A DNA stretch of 64,000 nt. Origin: Smittium culicis (lineage: Eukaryota > Kickxellomycota > Harpellomycetes > Harpellales > Legeriomycetaceae). Under the pieces are notes generated by a model. That model saw only the letters and a list, made by a program, of their open reading frames with translations. It had not been told where the DNA came from and searched no databases. Position numbers and translations under genes: made by a program. The stretch lies in the NCBI GenBank assembly GCA_001970855.1, contig LSSN01001448.1, positions 62,001 to 126,000 of the forward strand, written 5' to 3'. Positions 35,883 to 48,668 of the stretch are shown here, in pieces. The stretch's first letter is position 1; each line of letters opens with the position of its first letter.

Positions 35883-36072
35883 GGGATATTCTTAGAGATA
35901 GTGTAACTTTTTTTATTGGAAATTATATTTGCTTTCGTGAATTAGGTAAAGCTATTGGCTGTATCAGATAATTCATTCGATGATACTTTCTCAAAACATT
36001 TAAAAAAATAGGTAATTGCTATAAGTAGGAAATTTTTATCATGAAAAGTTCCGCTCCTCGAAATAATTTCCC
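35883..36072 (+). mobile_element. MITE copy 1 (~190 bp, imperfect TIRs)
   Basis: Starts GGGATATTCTTAGAGATAGT and ends, reading inward from the right, GGGAAATTATTTCGAGGAGC followed by GGAACTTTT. The two ends form an imperfect ~28-bp terminal inverted repeat. The interior carries TTTGCTTTCGTGAATTAGGT and AAAGCTATTGGCTGTATCAG, also found in the copies at 48206-48388 (inverted) and 59037-59226. There is no coding capacity. Target duplication is not clear. Confidence 0.85.
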
Positions 36073-36543
36073 TTAAACCAAAAAATCATCAATGATTTTT
36101 AATAATCTAGATAATTTATTGAGTAATATAAAACTTTTTTACAAATTTTCACTGGAATTTAATTAAATTGAATTTAGTTCACAAGCTTATATTTTATGGA
36201 CAACATATAAAAGTAATATCAAAAATTTTAAATATGCTCTAAAATCTTTCTCTACAACTATTAAACTAGCAATATCATAAACCTCGAAGTGATGAATCTT
36301 TTTATTTTAATAACTGTATGTTGGGAGTTGCTTTATTTTTCGTGTGAATAAAAATAAAGTTATTATATGGCGCATTTGAAATGATTTTACTCGAGCTATT
36401 AGTGGTAATTCATAAATACCTTTATTATTTACTACTTTGAAAAAATCACATAAAAAGTGGTAGTAATATTTAATAAAATTATAAATATTCTTTCTTAGAT
36501 AAAAAAAGGGTTATATAGATATAAAATTCTGATTATTTTGCAG
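36073..36543. other. Intergenic, 3' flank of the Gyp7-like gene
   Basis: AT-rich; nothing recognised. It presumably contains the 3' untranslated region and polyadenylation region of the minus-strand gene that ends at 36544. Confidence 0.5.
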
Positions 36544-39500
36544 TTATGGATAAAAAACAGATCTTATTCTCTCTGGGATATTTGGATTCTTACAGTGATT
36601 TTTTTTAGATGAATAGGTCTCATTAGCTGTATTACTGTGTTTTTGGTGCGAATTTGAGCTTTCTGGAAGCGAAGACAATGGGCTATCATTTTCCATGAGC
36701 TTTTTATCATCTAAATCAACAAGAATACCTACCGAGATATTATTATCAATATTTCCAGCACTTGAAGTGTTTGGTAATAAAGAGTTTACTTGTGAGGGAT
36801 GATCTGAATTATTTTCTTTCAATACGCCTTTTGAATCGATAAGATCGAGCCTATTCCTTAATACATAAAAGAGAATCTCGGCGTCTTTTAATGCAACATT
36901 CAGGCTAATACCACCGCTTAAACCATTGACATATTTCAATACTTCATCAAAGCGAAGTAAGTGGTCCATAATAACATCACTGTGTCGTTGTAATATTCCA
37001 AATGCTACCAATAAAAAGAAGTCAGGAGTTAAGTAATCTGTCCATAACACTTCCCATAATTTTAAAATATCATCGAATTGGAATTCGCGCTTGAACCAGA
37101 TCAGTAGCCATCTATAGCAGCAAAATAAGTTTGAAGAATGGGCAGAGTCCAAGTGCTTGTATAACGGATAGTTGAATATCTTAATCAAATCGGTAAGAGT
37201 TGAAAGCTGTTCAGTCATCCCAGATTGATTTCTGAAGAAATTTCTTCTCATTCTTTTCATAAAATTAACAAAGCATTTATAAGAAGAAGCCTCGTCTTGC
37301 ATAACTACGTATAACGGAGAAAGTAAATCACTCATCCCCTGAACGTAGCCAAGCTTTTGGCCTTCATCATCTTCTTGAAGATCAGTAAAATGATATGTAA
37401 GCAATATATCTTTGAGATGCTCTAAGCTTGCATTACTTCCTGGAAGACCGTTAGCACCAATATTTTGCTCGTCCGATCCTGTCATGTCGTCTGTTGCGAA
37501 GGTCGGTAGTTCCCTATCAGTCCTAAGAACATCCTTTTCTATTTTAAATAATTAATCATTTAACTATAAAAAAATTTAAAAATAATCCTGAAATTTAAAA
37601 AGTTAAAGTATATAAATAATACCAATTCTAGTTTTCTGTTCTAAAAAGTCTAAGCTTTCAATTAGATCCTTGTTTTTAAGCCATTCTGATTTTGAGGTAT
37701 AGTATGTATCTCTATATTACATTTATAGAAGAGAATAAAATTTAAATGATTAAATTAAATCTAAGATAAGTGATAGTATTTAGATCAAAAGTAAATTACG
37801 CGTTAATTTTGTCTATGTTTATTCTTTCAGATTCAGTGCTATCCCAAGGATAAATGCCCAATAAAAATTTCCAGACTACTGGTCTTAAATCCTCGTCAAT
37901 TCCCTATTGTTAAATAGAAAGGGTTCATAATTCAAAATAATTAGAATTTTAAAGTAAAAAAATAAGAGTCATAATTTTTTGAAAAAATAGAAAATAAATA
38001 GATAAATAAGATAGAATACCCCGGAGAAGATATCTTTTAAAATTTCACTTTTATCGCATTCGAGTTTTCCATCAGGATTTAAAACCCCATTCTTATAAAA
38101 ATAATTGGTCCATTTCTGCGGAGAGAGTGGTGCTTTTGTTCTCAAAGGAACAGGAATTTTACTTGAACCACGGTTCTAAATAAAAAGAGAAAAAAAATCA
38201 TATTTAAGAGGTGATAAGTAGCGCTTTAAAGGATGGATAAAATACTCACATCAATTAAATCAAAATCTCCCAAATCGCTTACTTCGTTAGAAAAATCGTC
38301 TAAAAGCAGCGAATGGAGACCATAATTGTCAATATTTTGTTCATTATTCATCCCAGATAGTTCGAGATCGTTCAGTTCTTGTTGCTGCCTCAATATATGT
38401 TGGCTGGCCCACTGGGCTAAATAAACACGCGCGCTTTCATAGTCAGAGTCGGGGTCAGTTAAACCGTTTGAAGAGTTTGAATCAGGGGGATTATAGCTGG
38501 CGAATTCTTTTACTGAGCTCGGAAGATAGGGGGATATTTGTTTACCAGCAGGATGATCTAAGACGGAAGAAGTTACACCTCGTAAAGCTTTTGTAATAAG
38601 AGAAAACTTTTCTAGAACATTCCGCTTCAAATCGTTATGGTTTCTGGTATTCAAACTTGCGTTTGTAAAAAGAGATGTCGTATTGTCATGAAGTAGTGGG
38701 GAATTCGAAGTTCTCTCATCAAACTTTTCGGTATCAGAGTCTAATAGGTATGGGTTAAGTTCAGGCTTGGATGAAATTTCAAAGAAATTCGAATTGTCTT
38801 TAGATCTAAATAAGTGTGAATTTTGTATTAGTAAAATAACAACGATAAAAAATCATAGCAACTAAAACTTTATTTAAAATAAATATAAAGTTTACAAGTA
38901 TATACCTAATAAGGAAGCAATGCTTATCAACACATTTTAAGAAAGAAGCACCCCCCCATTCAGAGCTGACACCAAATAAACGAGAAACGCTTTCTTCGTC
39001 ATGAAACCAAAGTGGGCCTAAGCTGGCACCATTTAATAGGTTTAATATCAAAGAGCCGTATTTTTTAGTGTATGAGGGCCAACTAATTAAAAAACCAACA
39101 ATTTCATTAATCGAAACGCAAAAGGAATAAACGCCTAAATCGCTAGTATGTTTTTCAAAGTGTAAATCTTTGACAAGAAATTCTTTGCTTTCGACATCTA
39201 ATTAAAAATAAAAGAGAAAGCTCTTTAAAAGATATATTTATTTTGGTGAAACGTTTTACTAGGCAACAATTACAAGGTCTATTTAAAAAAAAAGAATTTA
39301 GGCAATTACCTTCACTAAAAGATGTTTTTGGATAAAGTTCAGCAGAAGCATATATTTTTCTGTCAGTTTCAGAAATGAGAATTTCGGGAACCCAGGAGAC
39401 ACACACTTGTTTTGTGTGCTAGAACCAAAAATTAAAAAGTATAAATACAAAAGAAAGAAATTGTTAAACGTAGTATAAAAAAGCTTACATTCAATAGTAT

Positions 39501-39757
39501 GGATAAAATTCCGATTATTTTATTTGTAGAGTTATTTGTTTTATATACATAAACTTTACTCTTTACAAACAATAGATTACAGTAGTTCAGAGGGATATTC
39601 TAAATGAGAATGAAAACCGTAATTTAGCTTAATATATAACAGAATTCAACAAGTATATAATATGCGCAAAATTGAATATTTATGAAATATTATAATAGTT
39701 TCATACCTCTGAATCAGAAACAGTGGAAGCTTTCTCAGCTAAATTACCGCCGCCCAT
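36544..39757 (-). CDS. gyp7: Gyp7/TBC1D15-like Rab GTPase-activating protein
   Basis: Nine exons join in phase: 39757-39707, 39599-39489, 39418-39310, 39197-38906, 38805-38250, 38175-38020, 37903-37800, 37711-37623 and 37538-36544 (820 codons plus stop, all GT...AG). It starts MGGGNLAEKASTVSDSE. The N-terminal part matches the Rab-binding region of Gyp7/TBC1D15 (LLFVKSKVYVYK, YSFCVSINEIVGFLISWPSY, GSLILNLLNGASLGPLWFHD). The TBC domain starts near residue 426 (EDLRPVVWKFLLGIYPWDST). The arginine finger is in IEKDVLRTDR (Arg about 495) and the glutamine finger in GYVQGMSDLLSP (Gln about 556), so both catalytic residues are intact. Family members switch off Ypt7/Rab7-type GTPases on vacuolar membranes. 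The C-terminus is Ser/Asn-rich. The gene symbol follows the family; the exact orthologue is not proven. Confidence 0.92.
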
Positions 39758-42516
39758 AGAAAAAGGTGATTTAAATGGCAAGTTGTTAAATATCAAGAAT
39801 GCAGCCCAAAAAAAATTTTTTTTTTTAAAAAATAAAGATAAAAGGTTTATATTGAGAATAAAAGACAGATTGATGGGTATATGTGGATATTTATTGCTTT
39901 GAAAGGCTTTTCTAAGGGTTTGTATTTTTTTAGAAACTCTTGGTGCTAGAATTTAAGCCTATGTGTAGGATTTATGTTAGCCAAGTCAGGTATGAAAACT
40001 GCTTATAGAAAAAATAATCTTTTTTTTAGGCATACTTTTAGAGGTAGACATTTCTGCTACTGGGATTTGTAGGCTGCTGCTTTACGGGTATAAAGCACAC
40101 TGGCCATTGGCTCATAGAAAGATATCAGTTTTTTTTTTTTTTGTAACTAATGTAAGTAATGAAGCGTGCTCAGCCTTTTACACCATTGGGCAGAGTGATT
40201 TCAATGTGGTCACGTTCGCTAAACATGAGAATTTCCGTTAGTCCATTTATCACCTAACACTTGTAATTTTAATTTTATTTCTATTATTTGTATTTTATTG
40301 GACTCTTAAAAGTTAAATTCTACAAAAAATTTATAATTACACTTTAACCACTTCCCGCCCAACTGTTAAAAAAAAAATCCAATTTACTGATTCGTTTATG
40401 ATTTATAAGTAAATTTATTATTTGCTCTTTTATTACAACAAGCTAATGGGCATTAATGTCTTGGGGTTATAGCATTTTAATTGATCATAGTTGGCTATAT
40501 TTAGAGGATCAAAAATTGTCTATCATCCGTGAAAGGGTTATATAAATAAAAAAGAAACTATTCAAGCCTTTTATGGTCAGTTTAATAAATTTTCCAGCTA
40601 TCCATAGTTCAGATAAATTTGTAAAGCCCTTAGATATATTCCAGCTGTATGCTTTGTACTCTCAATTTACTTTTTTAGGTGATGTGTGTATTATATATGA
40701 ATTAGAGTTAAAATATCCATTTCAGGTACAGCTCGCCATTTTTTGCACGTAATGCAGCTGGATAATGCTTTTATAAATAGTGTAAATCAAAATTGTATAC
40801 ATTATTGGTCTAATAAAAAGTACTGCAAATAGCTGATTAAAAAATAAAGACTAAGAAAAGATTGTATCCTTACTCGATAGGTGCTCAGTCTGTATTCAAG
40901 AAAAGGGTATTATTTCACCTGTGATAATATTTTTTACACGGATTTATAGCATATTTATTAATTAAATATTCTCAGTGTAATTGTGCGGTTAAAAAAATTG
41001 CCAGCAGTTAGATTAATTTAACGTGTAGCATTTAATTTAAGAGTACTTTTAAATTTAAAGTTTTTTTTTTAATATTTAGTAAATAATTGTGTTTTTAGCT
41101 TGCATAGGTAAATATATAAATTTAAAGTTTTTACGAGATATAATCCTTGAAAAATATTTTTGAGAAAAACCATAATTACAACTAGAAATCTCGAAAAATT
41201 AAGAAACGTTTATATCTATAATTTTCAAAAAACAAACAAGTTGATATATGCAATAATTCTAAGCAAATATTTTAATATTTTCCCGCATTTTTGTGTTTGC
41301 TATTTAAATGTTTAATTATAATCACAATAATTTCTAGTAATAATAAAACTAATTCTAAAAAAGACGTTTACTATATGTAATTCCAACGATGATGCTTATC
41401 ATCATTTTTCTATTATATAAAGGTCGACTTAAACAATCATCAAAAAAAATTATACTACGAGTTGTAATTTATATCACGCTATAATACTAGGGAATGTATA
41501 AACTTTTCATTCACATGCTTTTATTAATAAATACTGTTTTTTTAACCTAATAGAAAACCAAAAATTCCTTAAAGACTGTATTTTAATGACATACATAGTT
41601 TTTTTATTACAAGTGACTTTGTGAATTATAAATTGGCCCAGAGAGTGAAAGATGTTCCGAAAATCAAAAACAGAGAAAGTTCAAACTCAATTACCGGAGC
41701 AATTTAAATATACAGCTTTCCCTTCTATAAGCAGCGCTCTTGAAAAAATTTAATTATTTATTCTCGTATGACTTTTCATAAAAATTTCTATTTTTATGAT
41801 AATTTTTTACAGATTTATAATCTTGGCAGCCCGAGTTTATACTATATTTGTCCAAGATTTATTGTCTATTATTTTACCCTAGAATAGACTATCACACCTG
41901 AATAGATTAAACAAGAGATAAAATTTCATTGAAGCATTCAAGCGAAAAAATTAATACTTCTTAATAATACACAGTTTTCATCGGATTATAAACTTTTTTT
42001 AAAATACGGGTTAGAACTGAATCAAATTAATATACTAAAATTATTGTAGCTTTATATTTATTAGACTTTTTAGGTGTGGTATGAAAGTTTTGAAATTTTT
42101 AAGTCATGTATATAAACTCTGTTAATTACTCAAGCTGAGAAAGCTTAATTTGTATCGGGCCATTAATCCCAAAATATATGATTGTTAGTGGCAATTATGA
42201 TGATAAAGATTAGTGTATTTTCAAGTTTTATTGCTCATGAAAGTGATAGTAAAATGTTAGTTATATTAGTTATCTAAGAAATTTTATTTTATAGAATATA
42301 ATATTATTGGTAGATACTATTTACATCTTCTGCACCTACTATGATTTTTGCTCTTAAACAAAAAAAAGTAAAATAGTAAACATTTACAGCCAATAATTTT
42401 ATCAGCCGAATTAGCCATATACGCTAAAGCTTGATCATTTTAAAATAAGTCATGATTTATCTTTCTTGCTTAAAAATAAAGCAAAAAATATAATCTAGTA
42501 ATAAACAATTTTTATT
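39758..42516. other. Intergenic between Gyp7-like and Timeless-like genes
   Basis: The two genes diverge from this 2.7-kb stretch, so it should hold both promoters. The first few hundred bases (39950-40250) are less AT-rich than the rest. No further coding region, tRNA or transposon motif was recognised. Confidence 0.5.
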
Positions 42517-45500
42517 ATGGATATAAGCGATGAAGATTTCGATTATTCGGCTGAACTCGAGAAATATAGAAATGTAGTACTTTCTGCCTGTACTTCATTA
42601 GGCGGACTTGAAAAAGATCCTAAAAATCCGTCTTCTGAGTACAAGTATTTTTTAGGTGATGAATGCATTGATTGCTTAAAAGATCTTAAAAGATACATCA
42701 GAATTGACGAGATGGGAGGCGAAAGATTAGTTCTTAAATGGTTAGCTCAATGGAAAGTATTTAATAGAGACCTTGTGCCTATTTTTGAACAATGCGCAGA
42801 ATCTTGGCTTGATTTTGAAGACGAAAATGATAAACCCTGGTATCTTTGCGAAGAAGGGAGGGGCGATAATTATGCAATAATCTGTCTTTGTAGTAAGTTT
42901 TTTATATTACATGCTTCGCTTATTTTTAAATTTCCCTCTGATATTTATCTTTTTAATTTTAGTTGATTTGTTTGTTTTTATGACTTGGGAGATGGACAGC
43001 GCTGATAATGACTCCAAAGCATTTTTTTATAACGCGCTACTAGAGTACAAAAAATCTTTTTGTGCGAATAAACCTTTATCATTGTTGATAAGAACTGTCA
43101 CAAGAATATTTGAAACTCCCGATGGGTAATTTATTACCTCTTAAATAAATGTGTCATTCTTTTTTTCGCAGAATATTTATTAAAGGCTACTTGATTTCAT
43201 TTTATTAGATGGAGAAATAATAAGGATAGAATGATGCTACAAGGTGGGTTATATGTTTTGAGAAATCTTTTGGGAATACGTGATCGCTTTTTGTCTAGTC
43301 TTACATATGGTATTAACTCTGAAAATTCAAGCTTACAGGTATACTATTCTTTTCTTTATTCTCCCAATTCTTGACTTTTTGTCTTATTTAATTTAATAAA
43401 ATAATTTCAAACTATAGGATTGGATGATCCAAACCATGGATGAAGAATGTGGCTTAGATCTTTTTATCGTTTCTGCTTCAATGGCTGAAGATAAAAATAT
43501 TAAACTTTATACGCCGATTATTTTGGATGTGTTTTATTGTTTGTATCAAAGAGTTAACGTAGATGTCATTTCTGGATTTAGCAGTGACTTGGTATTTATT
43601 TTATTTACTGTTTATCCCTAGTCATTACCAACTTTTAAACAATAGTGTCTATATCCTTTCTATTTCTTACGTTTAGAGATCGATTGACTTAATATCTAGC
43701 GCAGTAGTGAAAGGCGCTAACTCTTTCTCAAGACCAGCAAGGCATAACAGATTTGGAGGTACATTCGCTGGAATAATTGAGCCGGGCAAATTAGTTCCAA
43801 TCTTCAGTGCCTCAGAAGCAATGAAAATATTCGCCAAGCCTCTTCATAAACCAAAGAATGCTCAAAATAGAAAAGTTAGCGCAGAAACAGAGCTTTCTAT
43901 AAAGGTAAGTGTCCAAAGTTAATACTTCATATATCTAAAATGCCCTGATAATAATTCGCATTTGAAATAATTTAGTCTAAAATTGACGATGACGAGCGAG
44001 AAATTGGAAGCGAGGCTTCTAGTATATTAAGAAAGACTGCTATATCCTTCATCAAAAGCTGCTATGGATGTAAGAATATAAATTTCTTAATAATGTCCCA
44101 TATAATTTTATTTAATATTTAAAAATTTTTATCTTATGCTCACTTTTGTATCAGCGCTATTTCCGCCTCTGTTAGATGATTTAGAATCACAGAAAGGCCT
44201 TCTTGATGAGACTGCTCAAACTCGTTTATTATATATGCTTGGATATTTTACGAACGCATTTACTAATATTTACAAAATTCAACAAAGACAAGTTAATGTT
44301 TTGAAGTTAAGTAAAAACTTTGGCGGAGAAGATGATGATGATGATGAAAAACTAGATTTTCCTTACATTAGTCAAATTGTGAACCAGGGAGGAATAGGAA
44401 TGTGCTTAAGACAGCTAAGCGATAGCATCGAATCTGCAAATTGGCACAAAACTCAAGCATCGATGTATTGCTTTAGATCAATGGTAAATATATATATTAT
44501 AATAAGACTATTTTCCACTAGATTTTATTTTTACTTTTTTTTTTTTGCTATTTTACGAATTGTTAGCTTAAAGCAACTGGGGAAATGTCAAAGAGCTTTA
44601 ATCCTGATTTTAATGATTTAAGTACTTTAATTCAAAGTAACTTATTTTATGATGGTGCTGTTATGGACCTAATGACAAAAGTTAGTAGTTCGTTTAAGAA
44701 ATCAAAGCAAACTCTTGGGTAACCTCTTTACATATATGTTAATCTACCTCTTTTAAAATTTATTTATTTGTTCTAAAGTATAACTAATTTCTATTTATAG
44801 ATATGTATTAGAGATGATTCGAGCAGTTGATGAGTTCATCGAACTTCTCAAAAGCTACGTTGACCAAAAGCAAAACGTATTTATAAAAAAAAAGGCAAAC
44901 AGGAAAAGAAAAAAACCAAAAACTATAGAAAAATCTACTGGTGAATCAGCGAAAAACATAGATCCTGAAAACACAGAAAATTTTTTAGATTTAGGAACTT
45001 TAGAAAAAAGTAAAGATAGAGATATAGACCATAATCAAGCAGACGAAGGCGATACTTCTGAGGATGAAGTTATATACAATGATGTCAAATTCGATTTCGA
45101 TAAGTGGCAAAAAGCATTTGCAACCCAATCCACAACTAGTACATATTGTATAGCTTTAAGATCATGTGTACTTTTAAAAGGACCTGATCTAAATTTGATT
45201 TCAAAAATGATTTATAGGATTGCTGTCACTTCAAGAAAGCCATATTTGTTTTTTAAAAAAGAAATTTTTTCCTATTTTTACACATTTTTATCAAATTACC
45301 AACAGATTAAAAAAACGAGAAATAATGATTCTATATGGTTTGAAGCTTTATCAAACTTACAAGACGATATCGCATACATATTTAGACAATATTTCAAAAT
45401 TTCTATATATGAAAACGATACACCTAATGTCTCAAATGGTTCTACTAATGAAGTTATCAACAGTTCACAAAGTGGATCATTAAATGAAAGCCTTGATTAT

Positions 45501-47089
45501 GAAACTTCTAGTTTGGTAAATAATATTGGGGATAGCTTTGATACAGAAACGGAAAATCCATATAGAAAAAAGGATTCTCTTTTAGTAGGCTCGAAGGATA
45601 AAAGAAGAGCCCAATCCAACTTATTTGAAGATCAAACGAGCTTTATCAGACTTAAAAAATACCTCAACGAATCAGCTCTTGGCACTAATCCCAATAGATA
45701 CCCTCCAATCCAAGAAGAGCTAACATACGATAGTGCTATTAGCTACGATTCATATAACGATAATAGCGATCACAGTTTTAGATCACAAAGCGACAACGAA
45801 GATGATCCGATCCAAAAAAGGTTATCTGAGCTTAAAAGTATAAACAAAGAACTTTTAACTTGGAAACAAAAGGTTGAGATATCTATATTCTCGCTAAAGA
45901 GTCAAGGTTATGATAACATATTAGAATGGCTGAAAAAAGTAAGTTACTGTAATAATATTAATTTTTTTCCAAATTTATGATATTAGTTATTATCTCTTAT
46001 AATATATTTACTTATTTTTTAGGAATTCGATTCTGTAGTTGTAAAGAAGCTGCTAACAAATTCTAGTCAACATAAAACAGCTTTATATAATTCAGAAAAT
46101 GAAAACAGTGAAGACGAGATCGAAAATATGCTCAAAGTTTCTGACTACAGTAAGTTTACAAAATAAAAAATATGAACTTTAAAATTTACAAAATTTCCAA
46201 AAATACTTAACAGGCTTCAAATTTTTATTCTTTTTTAGTTATCGAGTGCAGTGATGAAATTTTTTCATCTGGCGCATTTAATAACCTTGATTTTGGCGAC
46301 CTTCTAAATCTGCTTAGAGTTTCCAAAAACTCGTTTTCAGAAAATAATAAAAGTTTTACAATTTCAGGATTAGAAAGCTTAGAGGACTTGAAAGAAAAAC
46401 GAGATTTGTTATCGCAGTTCTTAAGCTCATTGCCACTTTTTAATATATCTGGAAATTCCTCTATAAATAGAAAAAAGAAGCACAAGCAAGTCAAAAACAA
46501 TAAAAAAAAAATTTTAGAGCCAAAAAAGAGGGCTAGAAATAAAATTAATGATATAAATAAGAAAAAGCTTAGCGAAAGCGCCAGAAGCACCATTTCTAAT
46601 ATCCATATAGATGATACTAGACATGATTTAAGCCAAAGTAGCGAGTTATTTGGCGATTATAACAATAGTAATAGCCAAAGCAGCGAAATATTTGGAAGCT
46701 ATAAGCCTACTCAATTTTTAAATGCACAAAATAAGAATTCTAATTCACAAATTGCATCTGGTTCCGAAGATGAAAATGAGATAAGAATTCCCAAAACTTA
46801 TGGAAGTAGTCAGAGAACCCTATTATTCAGTGATTACTTGCAGTCGTCCGATGAAGACTCTAATGTTGTAGTCAAAAGGTTAGGAAAACAAACTACCAAA
46901 GGTTCAGAGAAAGACCTTGAAACATTAACTGAAGGTAACCCCAAGAGTTCTGGTTTATTGAAAAATGCATCTAATTTTAGAGAAAGAGCTTTGGAAATGA
47001 GAAAAAGGCTAATAAAAGAAAAAGGTAAAAAAGTTTTGGTAAAGAAATCAAAGTATGATGACAATGAAAGTGAGGATGATGACTATTGA
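42517..47089 (+). CDS. tof1: Timeless/Tof1/Swi1 replication fork protection protein
   Basis: Eleven exons join in phase: 42517-42892, 42963-43125, 43209-43338, 43418-43591, 43677-43904, 43976-44069, 44155-44483, 44567-44718, 44801-45938, 46023-46149 and 46239-47089 (1253 codons plus stop). The N-terminal Timeless domain is clear: CTSLGGLEKDP, then FLGDECIDCLKDLKRYIRID, FVFMTWEMDS, LLRNLLGIRDRF-like sequence, and the hallmark ARHNRFGGTF near residue 303. The middle has FDFDKWQKAF and FFKKEIFSYFY; a Lys/Arg-rich stretch near residues 1045-1065 could be a nuclear signal. The C-terminus is acidic and ends ESEDDDY. Length matches budding-yeast Tof1 (about 1240). With a Tipin/Csm3 partner, the family couples helicase and polymerase, pauses forks and supports checkpoint signalling. 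No partner gene lies nearby. The copy appears intact. Confidence 0.92.
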
Positions 47090-48205
47090 TCAAATAGAAT
47101 AAAAGATTTTTAGGGGGTTTAACCTTTGTGATTATTCATCAATTAAATTGCATTAATATATTTGACAGTTTAAATTTATTCATTAAACTAAATAAATAAA
47201 CATTTACAATTATTTTGTTTTACAAGATTCGCTATTCATTAAATTATATTTAAACTATCTAAAATTAAAACATAATTTTTTACCTTGTATATAATTTTTC
47301 ATTTATATTTCTTAATATTTAAGGTTCATATCTATACATATTCGTTTTATTATTCCAGTTAGATTTATAGAGATTGGCTTTTACTAATAACATATTTTTT
47401 TTAGTTAATTTTTTTTATTGAAATAATTTTGTGATCGTATTTCTACGCATAAAATTATTTATAAAAAATTAAATGAATTATCTTGGCGTTTTAGGTAAAA
47501 AGTTAACTTTAAGGTAAATGAATTTTAAATTCTTTTTTGTAAATTATTAAAAAAATACTTGATAACAACACAAAAAATCATATAAATCAATATATTTATT
47601 CGATTTTTTTTTTAATTAAGATGATTTTTAATTATTTAATTTGTATTTACTGATGTAAATTGTACTAAAATAATTTTTATCATACAACTTATTCAAAGGA
47701 ATTTAAAGTTTAGCAAAAAAAATTATAGTTAGGAAAAGGTTAATAGAACAATTTCCACTTTTCGAAATTATCTCATATATATCTGGAAAATTTTAATAGG
47801 TATATAAAAATTTATAAATTAAAAAAATAGCTGAAATTTAAAAAGTTTCGTATGCTTAAGCTGCGTGTATTGGATTTGAATTGAATATGTGTAAAGTATA
47901 AATTGGTTATAATTATAAATTACCTGATTCCTTATCTGCAATTTGAAATCTGTACCGAAATGTTTTAATAGATTTTTTTTAGTAAAAATAAGATTATTCG
48001 CTTTTTGTGAATTCCTTCGATTTAAATGATATCTTTGTTTAAAAAGTAAAAAAAATTAAAAGCAAATGCAAAATTATATAAAGTTAAATGTTACCTTAAT
48101 TTCCTATCAAATTTTAATCAACAAAACTATAATGAGGAAAATTTGTTTATGATTGATTGGTAATTTGCGGGTTTTATGATCATTTAGATTTTATATTTAG
48201 TATAT
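47090..48205. other. Intergenic, AT-rich
   Basis: 3' flank of the Timeless-like gene and sequence up to MITE copy 2. No gene, RNA or repeat was recognised apart from A/T tracts. Confidence 0.5.
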
Positions 48206-48388
48206 GGGAGATTATTTCGAGGAGCGGAGCTTTTCCAATGAAGTATTTCCTACTTAGAACCATCTCTTTTATTTTTATTTAAATATATCATCAAAATAAT
48301 TACCTGATACAATCAATAGCTTTGTCTAATTCAAATAAGAAAATATAATTCTTAAGAAAAAAAGTTTGGCTTCCCATAAGAATATCCC
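48206..48388 (-). mobile_element. MITE copy 2 (~183 bp), inverted
   Basis: On the plus strand it starts GGGAGATTATTTCGAGGAGC and ends AAGAATATCCC; read on the minus strand it follows copy 1 from end to end, including the block matching AAAGCTATTGRYTGTATCAG. It is flanked by TATAT and ATATA, which may extend the inverted repeat or reflect a TA-rich target. Confidence 0.85.
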
Positions 48389-48479
48389 ATATACAGCAGT
48401 TTCCGCAACCTGTAGTTCCATATGAAATGAATCGAAAATCATTGTAATATCCTGTAATGAATAAGAATATACCCAATCA

Positions 48480-48668
48480 AATCTCATTTATCCATAAAAT
48501 AATTAATAATATAGATATATCATATATATGATGAGGGGTTTTCTTTTCGGTATACCCTTTCTTCCTAAGAACTAATGGCAGAGTCGAATTTTTCGGAGCT
48601 TCTTGGATCTGGTCTCTTTCAGAAGCAGCTATATTTTCGGTAGTCATTGTGTTTAGAGTGTTTGACAT
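48480..48668 (-). CDS. Candidate short gene or first exon, unrecognised
   Basis: ATG 48668 opens a 63-codon frame: MSNTLNTMTTENIAASERDQ at the start, then a polar stretch ending LPLVLRKKGY, then a hydrophobic tail (ISILLIILWI). Codon use in the first 37 codons is less AT-biased than nearby sequence. A GTATAC donor at 48555 and a TTACAG acceptor at 48452 would allow an intron, but joining them in phase gives a stop, so the exon structure is unsolved. A second open stretch just downstream (about 48450-48390, FRFISYGTTGCGNCC) runs into MITE copy 2. It may be a small gene, a decayed gene, or chance. Confidence 0.3.
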
